Assembly: GCF_011170085.1 (NCBI RefSeq) | Contig: NZ_BLLI01000007.1 | Coordinates: 1-55,452, forward strand | Direction of reading: 5' to 3' | Origin: Pseudolactococcus hodotermopsidis | GTDB lineage: Bacteria > Bacillota > Bacilli > Lactobacillales > Streptococcaceae | DNA length: 55,452 bases | Shown: piece after piece, positions 46,772-55,302 of the stretch | How positions within the stretch are numbered: position 1 is the stretch's first letter | How the letters are laid out: each line of letters begins with the position of its first letter | Notes under the pieces: generated by a model | Databases searched by the model: none | What the model was told of the DNA's origin: nothing | Seen by the model: the letters and a program-made list of their open reading frames with translations, nothing else | Translations under genes and position numbers: made by a program

Positions 46772-46932
46772 TGTTTGATTTTCCTCCTCTATTATTTGAT
46801 GGCGTAAAAAAACTCCACGCCAACCATAGACATAGAGAGTACAAAAATTCATTATAATCTAATAAATAGTTGTCCTCGGTTGGATTTACGACTTTCGTCA
46901 CCAACTGTCTTCGGTCAAGTTACTTTCGCAAC
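46772..46932 (-). promoter_or_regulatory. Ribosomal protein L10 leader
   Basis: The 160-base leader contains AACTTGACCGAAGACAG, a hairpin (TTGG...CCAA) and AATCCAACCGAGGACAAC, the kink-turn-flanked element of Firmicutes L10 leaders. It then has a GGCGTGGAGTTTTTTT element resembling an attenuator. L10(L12)4 binding would repress rplJL. Confidence 0.8.
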
Positions 46933-46938
46933 TACTTA

Positions 46939-46967
46939 AGTATAGCAGAGTTTTCCGTATTTTTCAA
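46939..46967 (-). promoter_or_regulatory. rplJL promoter
   Basis: TTGAAA (46962-46967) and TATACT (46939-46944) on the minus strand with a 17-base spacer. It starts just after the ribU stop codon. Confidence 0.7.
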
Positions 46968-46976
46968 GCATTTTTC

Positions 46977-47567
46977 TTATTTTTTTAAAGTTTTTTTGGC
47001 AATGTTATCTAAAATTGTTTTTAAGGCAATAAAAACAATGGCAAATGAGACTGAAAAAATGGCACCTTCAGCCAGATTAAAGGGGACAACCATTGTCATC
47101 AAATATTTACTAATACCAATAAATTGCCCAATATCAAAATTGGCAAATTTTGCGTACAAAGGAATCGCATAAATAAAATTCATCACAACCATTGCTACCG
47201 TCATTGCGATTGTAGCTAAAATGCTCCCAATTACATAAGATTTTGTCTCTGTTTCCTTTTTAAAGAAAATGGCGAAAATCACAAGAAATGAACCAATTGC
47301 TACAATATTGAGTGGCAAACCAATCCAAGTGTTGACACCCTCATTATTGAGCAAAAGTTTGAGTAACGAACGCAAAACCAGAATTGTAAAGGCAGCGGGC
47401 AAGTTAAAGAGATAAAGCCCTACCAAAATCGGAATAATTGAAAAATCGATTTTGAGGAAATCAGCCCCTGGAATCAGCGGAAACTGCGGGAAAATCATCA
47501 AAATAAATGAGATAGCGGCAAGCATGGCAACAAGTACCAGTTTGCGTGTGTGAGTTGTATTTGTCAT
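46977..47567 (-). CDS. ribU: Riboflavin ECF transporter substrate-binding subunit
   Basis: A 196-residue S-component with six membrane segments. The N-terminal AMLAAISFILM carries the AxxxA-type contact motif for the EcfT subunit, and FPQFPLIPGADFLKIDFSIIPILVG is the RibU signature region. It takes up riboflavin together with a shared EcfAA'T module encoded elsewhere. TTAGGAGGT precedes the ATG. An FMN riboswitch upstream confirms the substrate class. Confidence 0.93.
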   Translation of the reverse strand: MTNTTHTRKLVLVAMLAAISFILMIFPQFPLIPGADFLKIDFSIIPILVGLYLFNLPAAFTILVLRSLLKLLLNNEGVNTWIGLPLNIVAIGSFLVIFAIFFKKETETKSYVIGSILATIAMTVAMVVMNFIYAIPLYAKFANFDIGQFIGISKYLMTMVVPFNLAEGAIFSVSFAIVFIALKTILDNIAKKTLKK

Positions 47568-47635
47568 TGGGGCACCTCCTAAATTTTATTTAGAAGACTT
47601 GAAAATATCATATTGGGTATTCAATTTTCTTGCCT

Positions 47636-47756
47636 CCTCTTTATCCTGACTTTAACAGTTGGTACTTGATTTTCACAAGTTCGGGCCTACCAAGAATTCG
47701 ATAAGCTTCATGGACTTTAACCACCAGTGGGGAAACGACCCCCGCCCTGAAGACCA
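47636..47756 (-). promoter_or_regulatory. FMN (RFN) riboswitch
   Basis: The minus-strand leader starts TCTTCAGGGCGGGGGTCG and contains CCCCACTGGTGGTTAAAGTCC, ATGAAGC, GTGAAAATC, AGTACCAACTGTTAAAGTC and AGGAT in the RFN order. The GAGGAGG after AGGATAAA may be part of the expression platform. It controls ribU in response to FMN. Confidence 0.9.
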
Positions 47757-47760
47757 TTTA

Positions 47761-47789
47761 AGTATAACAAAAGACTTACAAAATTGCAA
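47761..47789 (-). promoter_or_regulatory. ribU promoter
   Basis: TTGCAA (47784-47789) and TATACT (47761-47766) on the minus strand, spacer 17 bases, immediately before the riboswitch. Its -35 touches the target duplication of the adjacent IS, so the insertion may change upstream contacts but keeps the core promoter. Confidence 0.65.
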
Positions 47790-47816
47790 GTCTTTGAATT
47801 AGCATGACAAACACCT
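47789..47816. repeat. Target-site duplication, left copy
   Basis: A 28-bp direct repeat (starting AGTCTTTGAATTAGCATGAC) flanks the IS. The other copy is at 49391-49418 and differs by a single base. Confidence 0.8.
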
Positions 47817-49390
47817 ATCATTCGAAAGTGATAATGTCCTAAGTAGGTCGAAACATAAAATGTCCCAAATGTTAAACTAATACTTATGAAAAGGATATTA
47901 CTCACTGTGAATGAATTGAAAAAGTATCGTGTTATCAAGTTAGTACACGATGGTAAGAAAAAGAAACAACGTGCTAGTGTCGAGCTTGGTTTGTCTCTTA
48001 GACAAGTCAATCGCCTCCTAAAAGCTTATCAAGAAAAAGGGAAACAAGCCTTTGTACACGGTAATAGAGGCGTGAGACCTGCCCACGCCATCTCCTTTGA
48101 AATCAAGGAAAAAATTATCAAACATTATAAAGCCTATCAAGACCTAACACCAAACATCAAACATTTCACTGAAATACTAGCAGAAATGGAGGACATTCAT
48201 TACTCTGACACAACCATACGGGCAATCATATATAGCGATGGCTTACTCTCTCCAAAGTCTCAAAGGAAAACGAGAAGAAGAATCAAGACGCTAAGCAAGA
48301 AAAAAGAAAGTCAGACACAAGAAACTGCACTACTTCACAAAGCAGAAGAAAGATTAGAAGTAGTCGAAAAAGCACATCCAAGCAGGCCGAGAAAGAAATA
48401 CAGTGGGGAATTAATACAAATGGACGCTAGCTCTTATCAATGGTTTGGTGGACAAATCACACATCTACATGTCGCAATTGATGATGCCTCTGGAAACATC
48501 GTAGGCGCTTATTTCGATACACAAGAGACACTCAAAGGATATTATCATGTCTTACATCAAATCTTAACTAAACATGGCATCCCTGTCGCTTTCTTGACAG
48601 ATAAGCGAACGGTTTTCGAGTATCATAAAAAAGCGAGGAAAAAAATGGAAGACGATACTTTAACACAGTTTGGCTTTGCTTGTCATCAGTTAGGGATTGA
48701 TGTCAAAACTTCGTCCATACCTCAAGCTAAAGGACGAGTAGAACGTTTAAATGGGACTTTACAGTCAAGATTACCGATTGACCTACAAAGAGCTGGAATT
48801 ACAACAATTGAAGACGCTAATGACTTTCTAAACAAATGGGTCAGACAGTTCAACCAAAAGTTTGGCAATAAAACAAAAGAGACCGTTTTTGAACAGGCCC
48901 CTTCAGCTTCTAAGATTAATTTACTGCTAGCTCGCGTGGCGAAACGTGTCGTTGACAGTGGCCACCACATCCGTTATAACAATCACTTCTACTTACCAAT
49001 TAAAGGAGACAAGGAAATGTACTTTACTAAAAAATCTAAGGCACTTGTTATGGAAGCCTTTGACGGTAATATTTATATCAATATCGAGGACAAAATTTAT
49101 AGCTCAAGAAAGTTACTAACACATGAAATTTACTCAAAAGAATTTGATCAACCCAAAGAAGGCAAAAAAGAAAAACGCAAGTATATTCCCCAACAGTCTC
49201 ATCCGTGGAAACTTGCATCTTTCGAAAAGTATCTCAGAAGAATCGGTAAGACGCTTCTGGAATATCAAGCTGAAAATTCAGCCTAAATCATAACTCAATC
49301 ATATCAAAAATGGAATCTAAAAGCAAATTTTGCTTTATAAATGTAACTCATGTTTAGACTTTTTTTGGGACATTTTCAATTTCGCTTGAC
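47817..49390 (+). mobile_element. IS1202-like insertion sequence, complete
   Basis: A 1574-bp element bounded by imperfect terminal inverted repeats of about 40 bp (both containing CGAAA, AATGTCC and, further in, AAACAT) and by a 28-bp target duplication. Such long duplications are known for the IS1202 group. It carries one transposase gene. A second copy in the same orientation begins at 55303. It sits between the ribU promoter and the 3' end of rluB. Confidence 0.85.
47886..49286 (+). CDS. DDE transposase, IS1202 group
   Basis: A 466-residue transposase. Residues 1-60 contain a helix-turn-helix (RASVELGLSLRQVNRLLKAY). An integrase-core domain follows with acidic residues in IQMDASSYQWFG (about 179), FLTDKRT (about 238) and QAKGRVERLNG (Glu near 281). 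The frame is intact, so the element is probably active. AAGG just after the start and no strong ribosome site upstream suggest low expression. Confidence 0.9.
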   Translation: MKRILLTVNELKKYRVIKLVHDGKKKKQRASVELGLSLRQVNRLLKAYQEKGKQAFVHGNRGVRPAHAISFEIKEKIIKHYKAYQDLTPNIKHFTEILAEMEDIHYSDTTIRAIIYSDGLLSPKSQRKTRRRIKTLSKKKESQTQETALLHKAEERLEVVEKAHPSRPRKKYSGELIQMDASSYQWFGGQITHLHVAIDDASGNIVGAYFDTQETLKGYYHVLHQILTKHGIPVAFLTDKRTVFEYHKKARKKMEDDTLTQFGFACHQLGIDVKTSSIPQAKGRVERLNGTLQSRLPIDLQRAGITTIEDANDFLNKWVRQFNQKFGNKTKETVFEQAPSASKINLLLARVAKRVVDSGHHIRYNNHFYLPIKGDKEMYFTKKSKALVMEAFDGNIYINIEDKIYSSRKLLTHEIYSKEFDQPKEGKKEKRKYIPQQSHPWKLASFEKYLRRIGKTLLEYQAENSA

Positions 49391-49418
49391 AGTCTTTGAA
49401 TTAGCATGACCAACACCT
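49391..49418. repeat. Target-site duplication, right copy
   Basis: 28 bp matching 47789-47816 except for C instead of A at position 21 of the repeat, directly after the right terminal repeat. Confidence 0.8.
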
Positions 49419-49421
49419 TTG

Positions 49422-49447
49422 TTTTACATAATACAAATTATGTAAAA
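49422..49447. repeat. 26-bp palindrome, copy 2
   Basis: Perfect arms TTTTACATAA and TTATGTAAAA with a six-base spacer. It directly abuts the rluB stop codon, 4 bases from the IS target duplication. It lacks a typical T tail. Confidence 0.7.
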
Positions 49448-50164
49448 TCATTCTTTGGCAAGATTGATAAGCTGACTAATCTCTTTTTTAGATAATCTCC
49501 GAAACTCACCAACTTGTAGACCTGTCAAAATAAGTGTCCCATATTGTACACGAGAAAGTTTCTGGACAGGTAAGCCAATCGCCTCAAACATTTTTTTAAC
49601 TTGATGATTGCGTCCTTCGTGAATTGTCAATTGTACAACCGATTTTTTAGTTGAAATATCTTGTTTAATGATTTGATAAACAGCAGGCTTAGTCTTTTGT
49701 CCATCAATCTTAATGCCTTGTGTCAAAGGACGAAGATTTTCTTTATTGGCTTGTCCTTCGACTTTGGCAATATAAACTTTTTCAATTTCATGTCGTGGGT
49801 GGGTCATTAAATTTGCAAATTCACCGTCATTTGTCAGAAGAATCAAGCCACTTGTATCCCAATCAAGTCGACCAACAGGATAAATGCGCTCAGGAATATG
49901 GTGGAAAAAGTCCAAAACAGTCTTTCGACCTTTTTCATCCGAAACAGATGAAATCACACCACGTGGCTTATTGAGGGCATAATAAACGGGTTCTTCCTTA
50001 TAAATCTGTGTTTCCTTAACCTCGACATTATCGCCAGACTTGACTTGATAAGCCAAATCAGTCATGACATTGCCATTGACCGTCACATCGCCAGCTTTAA
50101 TCAGTTCTTCAGCCTTACGACGACTTGCGACACCCGCATGGGCTAGATATTTATTGATTCTCAT
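49448..50164 (-). CDS. rluB: 23S rRNA pseudouridine synthase RluB
   Basis: A 238-residue enzyme. An S4 RNA-binding domain ([24 protein letters not shown]) precedes the RsuA/RluB catalytic domain with the Asp in [20 protein letters not shown] and later [16 protein letters not shown]. It modifies helix 80-90 region bases of 23S rRNA, by family knowledge. It overlaps scpB by 14 bases at the end of the scpAB operon. Confidence 0.93.
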   Translation of the reverse strand: MRINKYLAHAGVASRRKAEELIKAGDVTVNGNVMTDLAYQVKSGDNVEVKETQIYKEEPVYYALNKPRGVISSVSDEKGRKTVLDFFHHIPERIYPVGRLDWDTSGLILLTNDGEFANLMTHPRHEIEKVYIAKVEGQANKENLRPLTQGIKIDGQKTKPAVYQIIKQDISTKKSVVQLTIHEGRNHQVKKMFEAIGLPVQKLSRVQYGTLILTGLQVGEFRRLSKKEISQLINLAKE

Positions 50165-50723
50165 GATTTAATTCCTTTTCATTGAAAATATCGACTTCAT
50201 CAATATTCATAAGTGCTTCTTCATTTATTTCAGGCAACTCAATTAAGTTGTTAATGCCGATATAATCCAAGAAATGGGCAGTTGTTGCATAAAGATTGGG
50301 AGCGCCGATAACCTCTTTTTTTCCAACGACTTCAATCAGCTCAAAAGCTTGCAATGTTGTCATCGTCCCAGATGAATTAACACCACGAATTTTATCAACC
50401 TCAAGGCGTGTTAAAGGTTGTTTATAGGCAATAATTGCTAAAACTTCAAGCGCTGCTTTTGACAAAGATTGATTCATTGGTGTTTTGGCATAATGTTGCA
50501 ACAAATCGTTGAACGTTGCTTTTGTCGCCAAGCGATATTTACCAGCTGTTTCGATAATTGTCAATGCTGAGTCTTTATTATTGCGATAGTTATCAGATAG
50601 TTTCTCAATTTGTTGACTCACAGCACTCGGTGTGATAGTTAGCAGTCCCGACAATTCCCTAAGGGTCAGCCCCTCTTCTCCAGTTACGAAAAAGAGTGCC
50701 TCTAGTTCAGCAGTTTTAGTCAT
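50151..50723 (-). CDS. scpB: Segregation and condensation protein B
   Basis: A 190-residue SMC partner with two winged-helix domains. [28 protein letters not shown]-like [44 protein letters not shown] are the family hallmarks. It binds ScpA and regulates the SMC complex in chromosome segregation. It overlaps scpA by 8 bases. Confidence 0.95.
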   Translation of the reverse strand: MTKTAELEALFFVTGEEGLTLRELSGLLTITPSAVSQQIEKLSDNYRNNKDSALTIIETAGKYRLATKATFNDLLQHYAKTPMNQSLSKAALEVLAIIAYKQPLTRLEVDKIRGVNSSGTMTTLQAFELIEVVGKKEVIGAPNLYATTAHFLDYIGINNLIELPEINEEALMNIDEVDIFNEKELNHENQ

Positions 50724-51465
50724 TTTCTACTTCTACAACCTCCGTTTTCGCTAGGATAATCTCACCAAATGCCTTATCTTGTTGAAAATCAAGAAAATGA
50801 TTTTTGATTAACTCCAACATGGCTAAAAAGACGGTAACAACCTCATCTAGGGAATTTGTTTGATGAAATAAATTTGAGAATTTTACATATTTATTTTTAT
50901 GTAAAACAGCGGTGATGTCTTGAATTTTATCTGCCACAGAAAATTCATCTGAGTTAATCGTATTATGATGATCGCGAAACTCAGTCTGCTTTTTTTGAAT
51001 CAGCGCTGAGAATGCGAAATATAAATCTAAAGCATTTTTATCATAAGTCAAATTAACCTCATCAGAGATAATTTCAGTCTTACTTTTTGAATAAAATAAG
51101 CTACGTTCTAAATGTTTGTCTGCTAATTCTAAACTCAAAGCTTTGTATTTGCGATATTCATCAATCTGACTCAAAATTTCTTGCTCTAAATCAAGCGTTT
51201 CTTCATCAAATTCTTCTGAAGTCGTTGGTAATAAACGTCGTGATTTAATTAAAACAAGCTGACTAGCAATTACTAAATACTCAGAAGCAATATCAAGCGC
51301 CATTTCTTTCATTTCATTCAGATAAGCTAAATACTGCGTAATCACTTCAACCAAAGGTACTTCATAAATATCAACCTTATATTGATTGACCAAATGTAAT
51401 AATAAGTCAAGCGGTCCTTCAAAATCTTGAAATTTAACGGTAATTTCTTCTTTTACATAATTCAT
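50716..51465 (-). CDS. scpA: Segregation and condensation protein A
   Basis: A 249-residue kleisin. The N-terminus [27 protein letters not shown] binds the SMC neck, and the C-terminal winged helix binds the SMC head. GGGAG lies before the ATG. The start region lies within copy 4 of the 26-bp palindrome, and copy 3 lies inside its coding sequence near codons 187-195. Confidence 0.95.
   Translation of the reverse strand: MNYVKEEITVKFQDFEGPLDLLLHLVNQYKVDIYEVPLVEVITQYLAYLNEMKEMALDIASEYLVIASQLVLIKSRRLLPTTSEEFDEETLDLEQEILSQIDEYRKYKALSLELADKHLERSLFYSKSKTEIISDEVNLTYDKNALDLYFAFSALIQKKQTEFRDHHNTINSDEFSVADKIQDITAVLHKNKYVKFSNLFHQTNSLDEVVTVFLAMLELIKNHFLDFQQDKAFGEIILAKTEVVEVEND
50881..50906. repeat. 26-bp palindrome, copy 3 (inside scpA)
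   Basis: TTTTACATAT and TTATGTAAAA with a six-base spacer: nine of ten arm positions match, although the segment is coding (scpA reads LHKNKYVKF here). Confidence 0.6.
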
Positions 51466-51476
51466 TTTATGTAAAC
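51451..51476. repeat. 26-bp palindrome, copy 4 (scpA start)
   Basis: TTTTACATAA and TTATGTAAAC with a six-base spacer that contains the scpA start codon. Nine of ten arm pairs match. In RNA it would hide the start codon. Confidence 0.65.
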
Positions 51477-51479
51477 TCC

Positions 51480-52211
51480 CTATCTATAATATTTTTCAAG
51501 GGACTGATTAGACTTTAAACCTAAATAACCAGCAAGTTCTGAAATGGGTAGTTTTTCTGAAACACGTTGTAAGATATATTGTTCACGCAATGATTTTGCC
51601 GTTAATTGACTTGATTTTTTCAATTCATAATGCAAAAATTGACGAGATTTTGAAAATAATTCGTCTCCATTTTTGATAGGGCGTGCTAGTCTAGCAAATT
51701 TATCACGAATGGGTAAAATTCGTTTAATACCACCATTATCAACCGTCAAAATTTTATAATCCCAGTTAAAATCAGCCCAATGTAACTGTTGAATTTCTGA
51801 AGGTTTCAAACCAAATTCCAAAATTAAAAGCGCAATCAAATCACCTGGGCGTGAAATAGCGTGATAGTAAGCAGCTAACTCTAGGGAGTGGGCAAGCGGT
51901 TTAACAATTACTTCATTTTTCTGATATTGATAATTAACCGATTGTAACTCAAAAAAGTGTGCCAACTCACCATTTTGATAAAGATATTTCAAAAAAGTGT
52001 TAATATTCGTAATTTTACGATGTTGTGATGATTTAGCAAGCATTTGAAGTTGCGCCTGATAAAGATTTAGTTGAGTTTGTGTTAATGGCGCATCATTTAA
52101 AAAAGTTAAAAAAGCACGTAAATCATAGAAATAAGCTAATTTCGTATTTTGGGAGGCTTTTTGACGCGTGGCAATGAAAGCCTTAATCTTTTTTTCGTTC
52201 AATAATCTCAT
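51480..52211 (-). CDS. Tyrosine recombinase XerD-like protein
   Basis: A 243-residue member of the streptococcal/lactococcal XerD-like group, encoded with scpAB. The N-terminal SAM-like domain (TKLAYFYDLRAFLTFLND) and a short catalytic domain are recognisable. Key residues are altered: FGLKPSEIQQLHW has Lys where the first catalytic Arg should be, the HxLR box reads KSLREQ, and LGLKSNQSLEKYYR lacks the His but keeps a Tyr. It is probably inactive as a recombinase, with a structural or regulatory role. ATG 52211 is chosen; it overlaps cbpB by 29 bases. A TTG at 52202 is an alternative. Confidence 0.82.
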   Translation of the reverse strand: MRLLNEKKIKAFIATRQKASQNTKLAYFYDLRAFLTFLNDAPLTQTQLNLYQAQLQMLAKSSQHRKITNINTFLKYLYQNGELAHFFELQSVNYQYQKNEVIVKPLAHSLELAAYYHAISRPGDLIALLILEFGLKPSEIQQLHWADFNWDYKILTVDNGGIKRILPIRDKFARLARPIKNGDELFSKSRQFLHYELKKSSQLTAKSLREQYILQRVSEKLPISELAGYLGLKSNQSLEKYYR

Positions 52212-52650
52212 ACTCTTTCGTAAAATTGTGGGCAAAAGCATTGAATGCCTTGAGAATTTCTTGCCGCGGAATGATACCGTAAAATTCACGACCTTTCAAA
52301 ACTGGCAAAAATGGCTCCTTAACCATCAAATGCAAGATTTCTTTTAGCTCATAATCTTTTTGAATCGTCGGCACAGCAGTATTGACAATCTCCGAAATTG
52401 GCGTTTTGTCTGACTTATCATAGAAAAAATCATGTTTCATTTCAAAATTGATGATGTCTGTCCAACCCAAAATACCAACAAATTCGTGAGCTTGATTGAT
52501 TACAGGCACCTTAGAATATTGGTACTGGCTCAAAAGGAGCTTAGCATGCGACACATTATGCTCATTGAGCAAAACAGCAACTTCGCTAGCAGGTTTCAAA
52601 AAAGTATCGCTTTGTTTCATCAAAAAATATTCGATATGCTTGTTAATCAT
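52183..52650 (-). CDS. cbpB: CBS-domain cyclic-di-AMP-binding protein (CbpB/DarB type)
   Basis: A 155-residue protein consisting of two CBS domains (YSKVPVINQAHEFVGILGWTDI and FLPVLKGREFYGIIPRQEIL). In Firmicutes this family (YkuL/DarB/CbpB) binds c-di-AMP and in its free form stimulates (p)ppGpp synthesis or pyruvate carboxylase. The place between the phosphoesterase and xerD-like genes is the same in streptococci, from memory. It overlaps the xerD-like gene. Confidence 0.82.
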   Translation of the reverse strand: MINKHIEYFLMKQSDTFLKPASEVAVLLNEHNVSHAKLLLSQYQYSKVPVINQAHEFVGILGWTDIINFEMKHDFFYDKSDKTPISEIVNTAVPTIQKDYELKEILHLMVKEPFLPVLKGREFYGIIPRQEILKAFNAFAHNFTKEYEIIERKKD

Positions 52651-52662
52651 TGCGCGTTCCTT

Positions 52663-53175
52663 TTATTTCCTTGGTAAATTAAACTGAAGTTCAGGAATTT
52701 CTTGGTGATTTAAATCCATGTAGCTGATTTTATAACTATCTGTCGTTGGCTCAATTTTAGCATACATTTTGATATTATGCTTACCACGTGGTTGTGAAAC
52801 GCTACCAGGATTGAGACATAAAACCCCATCTTCCACAGTCGCAATAGGACGATGAAGATGACCAAAAAGGGCAATGTTACAGTCATACTTTTTAGCATCT
52901 GCAACTAAACGCTCCAATCCCCAAGCAACACCATGTAGATGACCATGTGTTGTGAAAACATGGTCATTACCAATTAACATCTCAGAAATGGTCGGAAAAG
53001 AATCATAATCACAATTTCCTTTAACAACCATTGACATCCTATCCCAAGTTTCGTCCATCAATTGTTGCTCGGAATCACCGCAATGAAAAATGCCATCCAC
53101 TTTTCCTAGATACTTCTCTTTGATGTCCTCAACAACTTTTCGATTGCCGTGTGAATCACTCATTACAATAATCAT
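52663..53175 (-). CDS. YfcE/MJ0936-family metallophosphoesterase
   Basis: A 170-residue calcineurin-like phosphoesterase. Metal-binding blocks are IVMSDSHGN, IFHCGDSE, VKGNCD, FTTHGHLHG and ALFGHLHRP, all intact. It hydrolyses phosphodiesters in the cytoplasm; the natural substrate is unknown. It lies 8 bases after rdgB in the operon. Confidence 0.88.
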   Translation of the reverse strand: MIIVMSDSHGNRKVVEDIKEKYLGKVDGIFHCGDSEQQLMDETWDRMSMVVKGNCDYDSFPTISEMLIGNDHVFTTHGHLHGVAWGLERLVADAKKYDCNIALFGHLHRPIATVEDGVLCLNPGSVSQPRGKHNIKMYAKIEPTTDSYKISYMDLNHQEIPELQFNLPRK

Positions 53176-53182
53176 AAATAGT

Positions 53183-54115
53183 TTACCTCGTTATTTCATT
53201 TAGCCATTCAGGCCATTTCTCTAATAATTTTTTTAGCGCACGAGCACGATGTGAGACTTTATTTTTTTGTGCCAAAGTCATTTGTGCCGCCGTTTTCCCC
53301 GTTTCATCGTCAATGAATAACGGATCATAACCAAAACCGTCATCACCTTTTGGAATCGTCGCAATTGCCCCTAACCATTCGCCCTCAACGACCAAAGAGT
53401 TACGTTCAGGTGTTGCAACAACAAGTGTTGTGTGAAATCTTGCCGTCCGTCTTTCAGGTGTTACCGCCGTGCTTGCAAGTTCGTGCAAAAGTTTTGCATT
53501 ATTTGCTGCATCTGTTGCATTGTCACCAGCAAATCTTGCTGACCATACACCAGGTAAACCGCCCAAGACATCAACCATAAGCCCACTATCATCAGCCAGT
53601 ACCATTTGCCCCGTCAATTCAGCAATTGTTTCAGCTTTGAGTCGTGCATTCTCCTCAAAAGTCATTCCTGTCTCAGCCACTTCTGGTAAGTCAGGAAAAT
53701 CATTGAGGTTATTTATAGTATAACCTAGCTGACTAAACATTTCCTTAAATTCGCGCGTTTTTCCCTCATTTCTCGTTGCAATCAAGATTGTTTTATCTGT
53801 TTTCGTTATAATATCAACTGTTTCCGAATGGGTTTGCTTATCGTCAAGGCTAACAATTAATTTATCAGCTAGACTATGTTGATAAGCTTTACCAGTCACA
53901 TCACGTAAAATTTGGAAAAACAAGTCAATAATATCAGTAGCATTTTCATCAACAGCAACGATTTTCAAGCCCGATTTTCTTGGAAAATATCTAAAAAAGA
54001 CATCATATAGAGGAATTTCTAAATTATCATCAAAAATATTTTGAATGATGAGCTTGCGTTCTGCTAACTCATAAGCAAAAATAGCTGATTTTTTGTGTTT
54101 ATAAAGTTTTTTCAT
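53183..54115 (-). CDS. rdgB: XTP/dITP diphosphatase with N-terminal extension
   Basis: A 310-residue HAM1/RdgB protein that removes non-canonical purine nucleoside triphosphates. The catalytic domain begins at [19 protein letters not shown] (about residue 109) and includes [24 protein letters not shown] and [11 protein letters not shown]. The first 105 residues form an extra domain also present in streptococcal members, of unknown role. It overlaps murI by 4 bases. Confidence 0.92.
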   Translation of the reverse strand: MKKLYKHKKSAIFAYELAERKLIIQNIFDDNLEIPLYDVFFRYFPRKSGLKIVAVDENATDIIDLFFQILRDVTGKAYQHSLADKLIVSLDDKQTHSETVDIITKTDKTILIATRNEGKTREFKEMFSQLGYTINNLNDFPDLPEVAETGMTFEENARLKAETIAELTGQMVLADDSGLMVDVLGGLPGVWSARFAGDNATDAANNAKLLHELASTAVTPERRTARFHTTLVVATPERNSLVVEGEWLGAIATIPKGDDGFGYDPLFIDDETGKTAAQMTLAQKNKVSHRARALKKLLEKWPEWLNEITR

Positions 54116-54906
54116 AGTTTAATTGTCCTTGATTTGACAGGAATTTGTAGCCAATTTTCAGCAATTTGATCAAAGGCTTGACTACTCGCCGTTGTGAAAA
54201 ATTGATGTCTTAATTTTAAGTCAATTCGTTCACGATTTATTTCAAAATAATTGAGCAAAACAGAAATATCGCGCACACATTCAGCACCGCTGTCAATGAG
54301 TTTAACTTCATTTCCCATGACGTTTTGAATAATTGGTCGAAGCAAAGGATAATGTGTACACCCCAAAATCAACGTATCAACTTGACCGACAAGCGGTTTC
54401 AGTGTTTGATAAACGACTTTTTTTGCCACACTTGATTTAGTTTCGTTCGACTCAACAATTGGAACAAATTTAGGGCAAGCTAAAGATTTGACTGCTAGAC
54501 TTGGCGATAAAAGTTGCACTTTTTCGCGATAAATGTCAGATTTTATTGTCATCACTGTCCCAATAATAGCAATTTTTCCAATTTGCGTCGCTTTGATAGC
54601 AGCACTTGCACCTGGTAAAATAACACCTAAGACTGGAATATCTAGCTTACTTTTCACTTCTTCCCAAGCCACTGCGGTCGCTGTATTACAAGCAAAAACA
54701 ATCATTTTGACATTCTTTGACAAAAGAAAATTGACCATTTCCCAAGTGAATTTCCGAATCTGTTCAACTGGTCTTGAGCCATATGGCGCACGACTTGAAT
54801 CACCGATGTAAACAACTTCTTCATCAGGCAGTTGGCGCATGAGTTCTTTGACCACTGTCAGCCCACCGACCCCAGAATCCAAAAAACCAATCGGTCGATT
54901 ATCCAT
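54112..54906 (-). CDS. murI: Glutamate racemase
   Basis: A 264-residue cofactor-independent racemase supplying D-glutamate for peptidoglycan. The two catalytic Cys lie in VFACNTATA (about residue 72) and LGCTHYPLL (about 184). [19 protein letters not shown] starts the protein. GAGGGAG precedes the ATG. It is the first gene of the operon ending with rluB. Confidence 0.95.
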   Translation of the reverse strand: MDNRPIGFLDSGVGGLTVVKELMRQLPDEEVVYIGDSSRAPYGSRPVEQIRKFTWEMVNFLLSKNVKMIVFACNTATAVAWEEVKSKLDIPVLGVILPGASAAIKATQIGKIAIIGTVMTIKSDIYREKVQLLSPSLAVKSLACPKFVPIVESNETKSSVAKKVVYQTLKPLVGQVDTLILGCTHYPLLRPIIQNVMGNEVKLIDSGAECVRDISVLLNYFEINRERIDLKLRHQFFTTASSQAFDQIAENWLQIPVKSRTIKL

Positions 54907-54939
54907 GTTGACTCCCTCACAATAGCATGATAAAATAAC

Positions 54940-54964
54940 AAAAGCCGAGAAGTTCTCAGCTTTT
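54940..54964 (-). terminator. Terminator after the yneF-like gene
   Basis: AAAAGC and GCTTTT with inner GAG/CTC pairs and one C-A mismatch form a stem between the yneF-like and murI genes, with T bases following on the minus strand. Confidence 0.6.
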
Positions 54965-54975
54965 ATCCATAACCT

Positions 54976-55212
54976 TTATTTTTTCTTGTCGGCTTGTTTA
55001 GCTGCTGAGCGAATTTGACGCAAAACTTGTTGAACTTGTGTTTCGCTCGGTTTGCGCCCCATTGACCCCATCATGATACGCACGGCATCTTCATTCAATG
55101 GTGGATTATCAAGCATCATTTGTTTCACTTGACGGCGCGCAAGCAACATGCCACCAGCAAGTCCGCCTAAAGCAGCAACGATAATCAGTAAAATAGCGAG
55201 TACGATTGGCAT
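54976..55212 (-). CDS. YneF family (UPF0154) small membrane protein
   Basis: A 78-residue protein. One N-terminal membrane segment (IVLAILLIIVAALGGLAGGMLL) precedes a cytoplasmic part with NPPLNEDAVRIMMGSMGRKPSETQVQQVLRQI, the conserved UPF0154 signature. ATG 55212 with AAGAGATT upstream gives the family length; ten codons upstream in frame are unlikely. The function is unknown. Confidence 0.88.
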   Translation of the reverse strand: MPIVLAILLIIVAALGGLAGGMLLARRQVKQMMLDNPPLNEDAVRIMMGSMGRKPSETQVQQVLRQIRSAAKQADKKK

Positions 55213-55245
55213 TTTAATCTCTTTTCTTTTTTTCTTAGTCACTCT

Positions 55246-55274
55246 ATTATATCAGATTTTACATAATCTGTCCA
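55246..55274 (-). promoter_or_regulatory. Promoter of the yneF-like gene with palindromic spacer
   Basis: TGGACA (55269-55274) and TATAAT (55246-55251) on the minus strand with a 17-base spacer. The palindrome CAGATT-N6-AATCTG at 55253-55270 fills the spacer and includes TTTTACATAA, one arm of the 26-bp palindrome family. Confidence 0.6.
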
Positions 55275-55302
55275 TTTCAAAAATCAAATCCATACAAAGT
55301 TT

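Noticed and set aside
49391-55302. Composite transposon between two IS1202-like copies
   Set aside because: The enclosed genes form a conserved housekeeping operon on the chromosome, and the first copy has its own target duplication, so the copies inserted independently.
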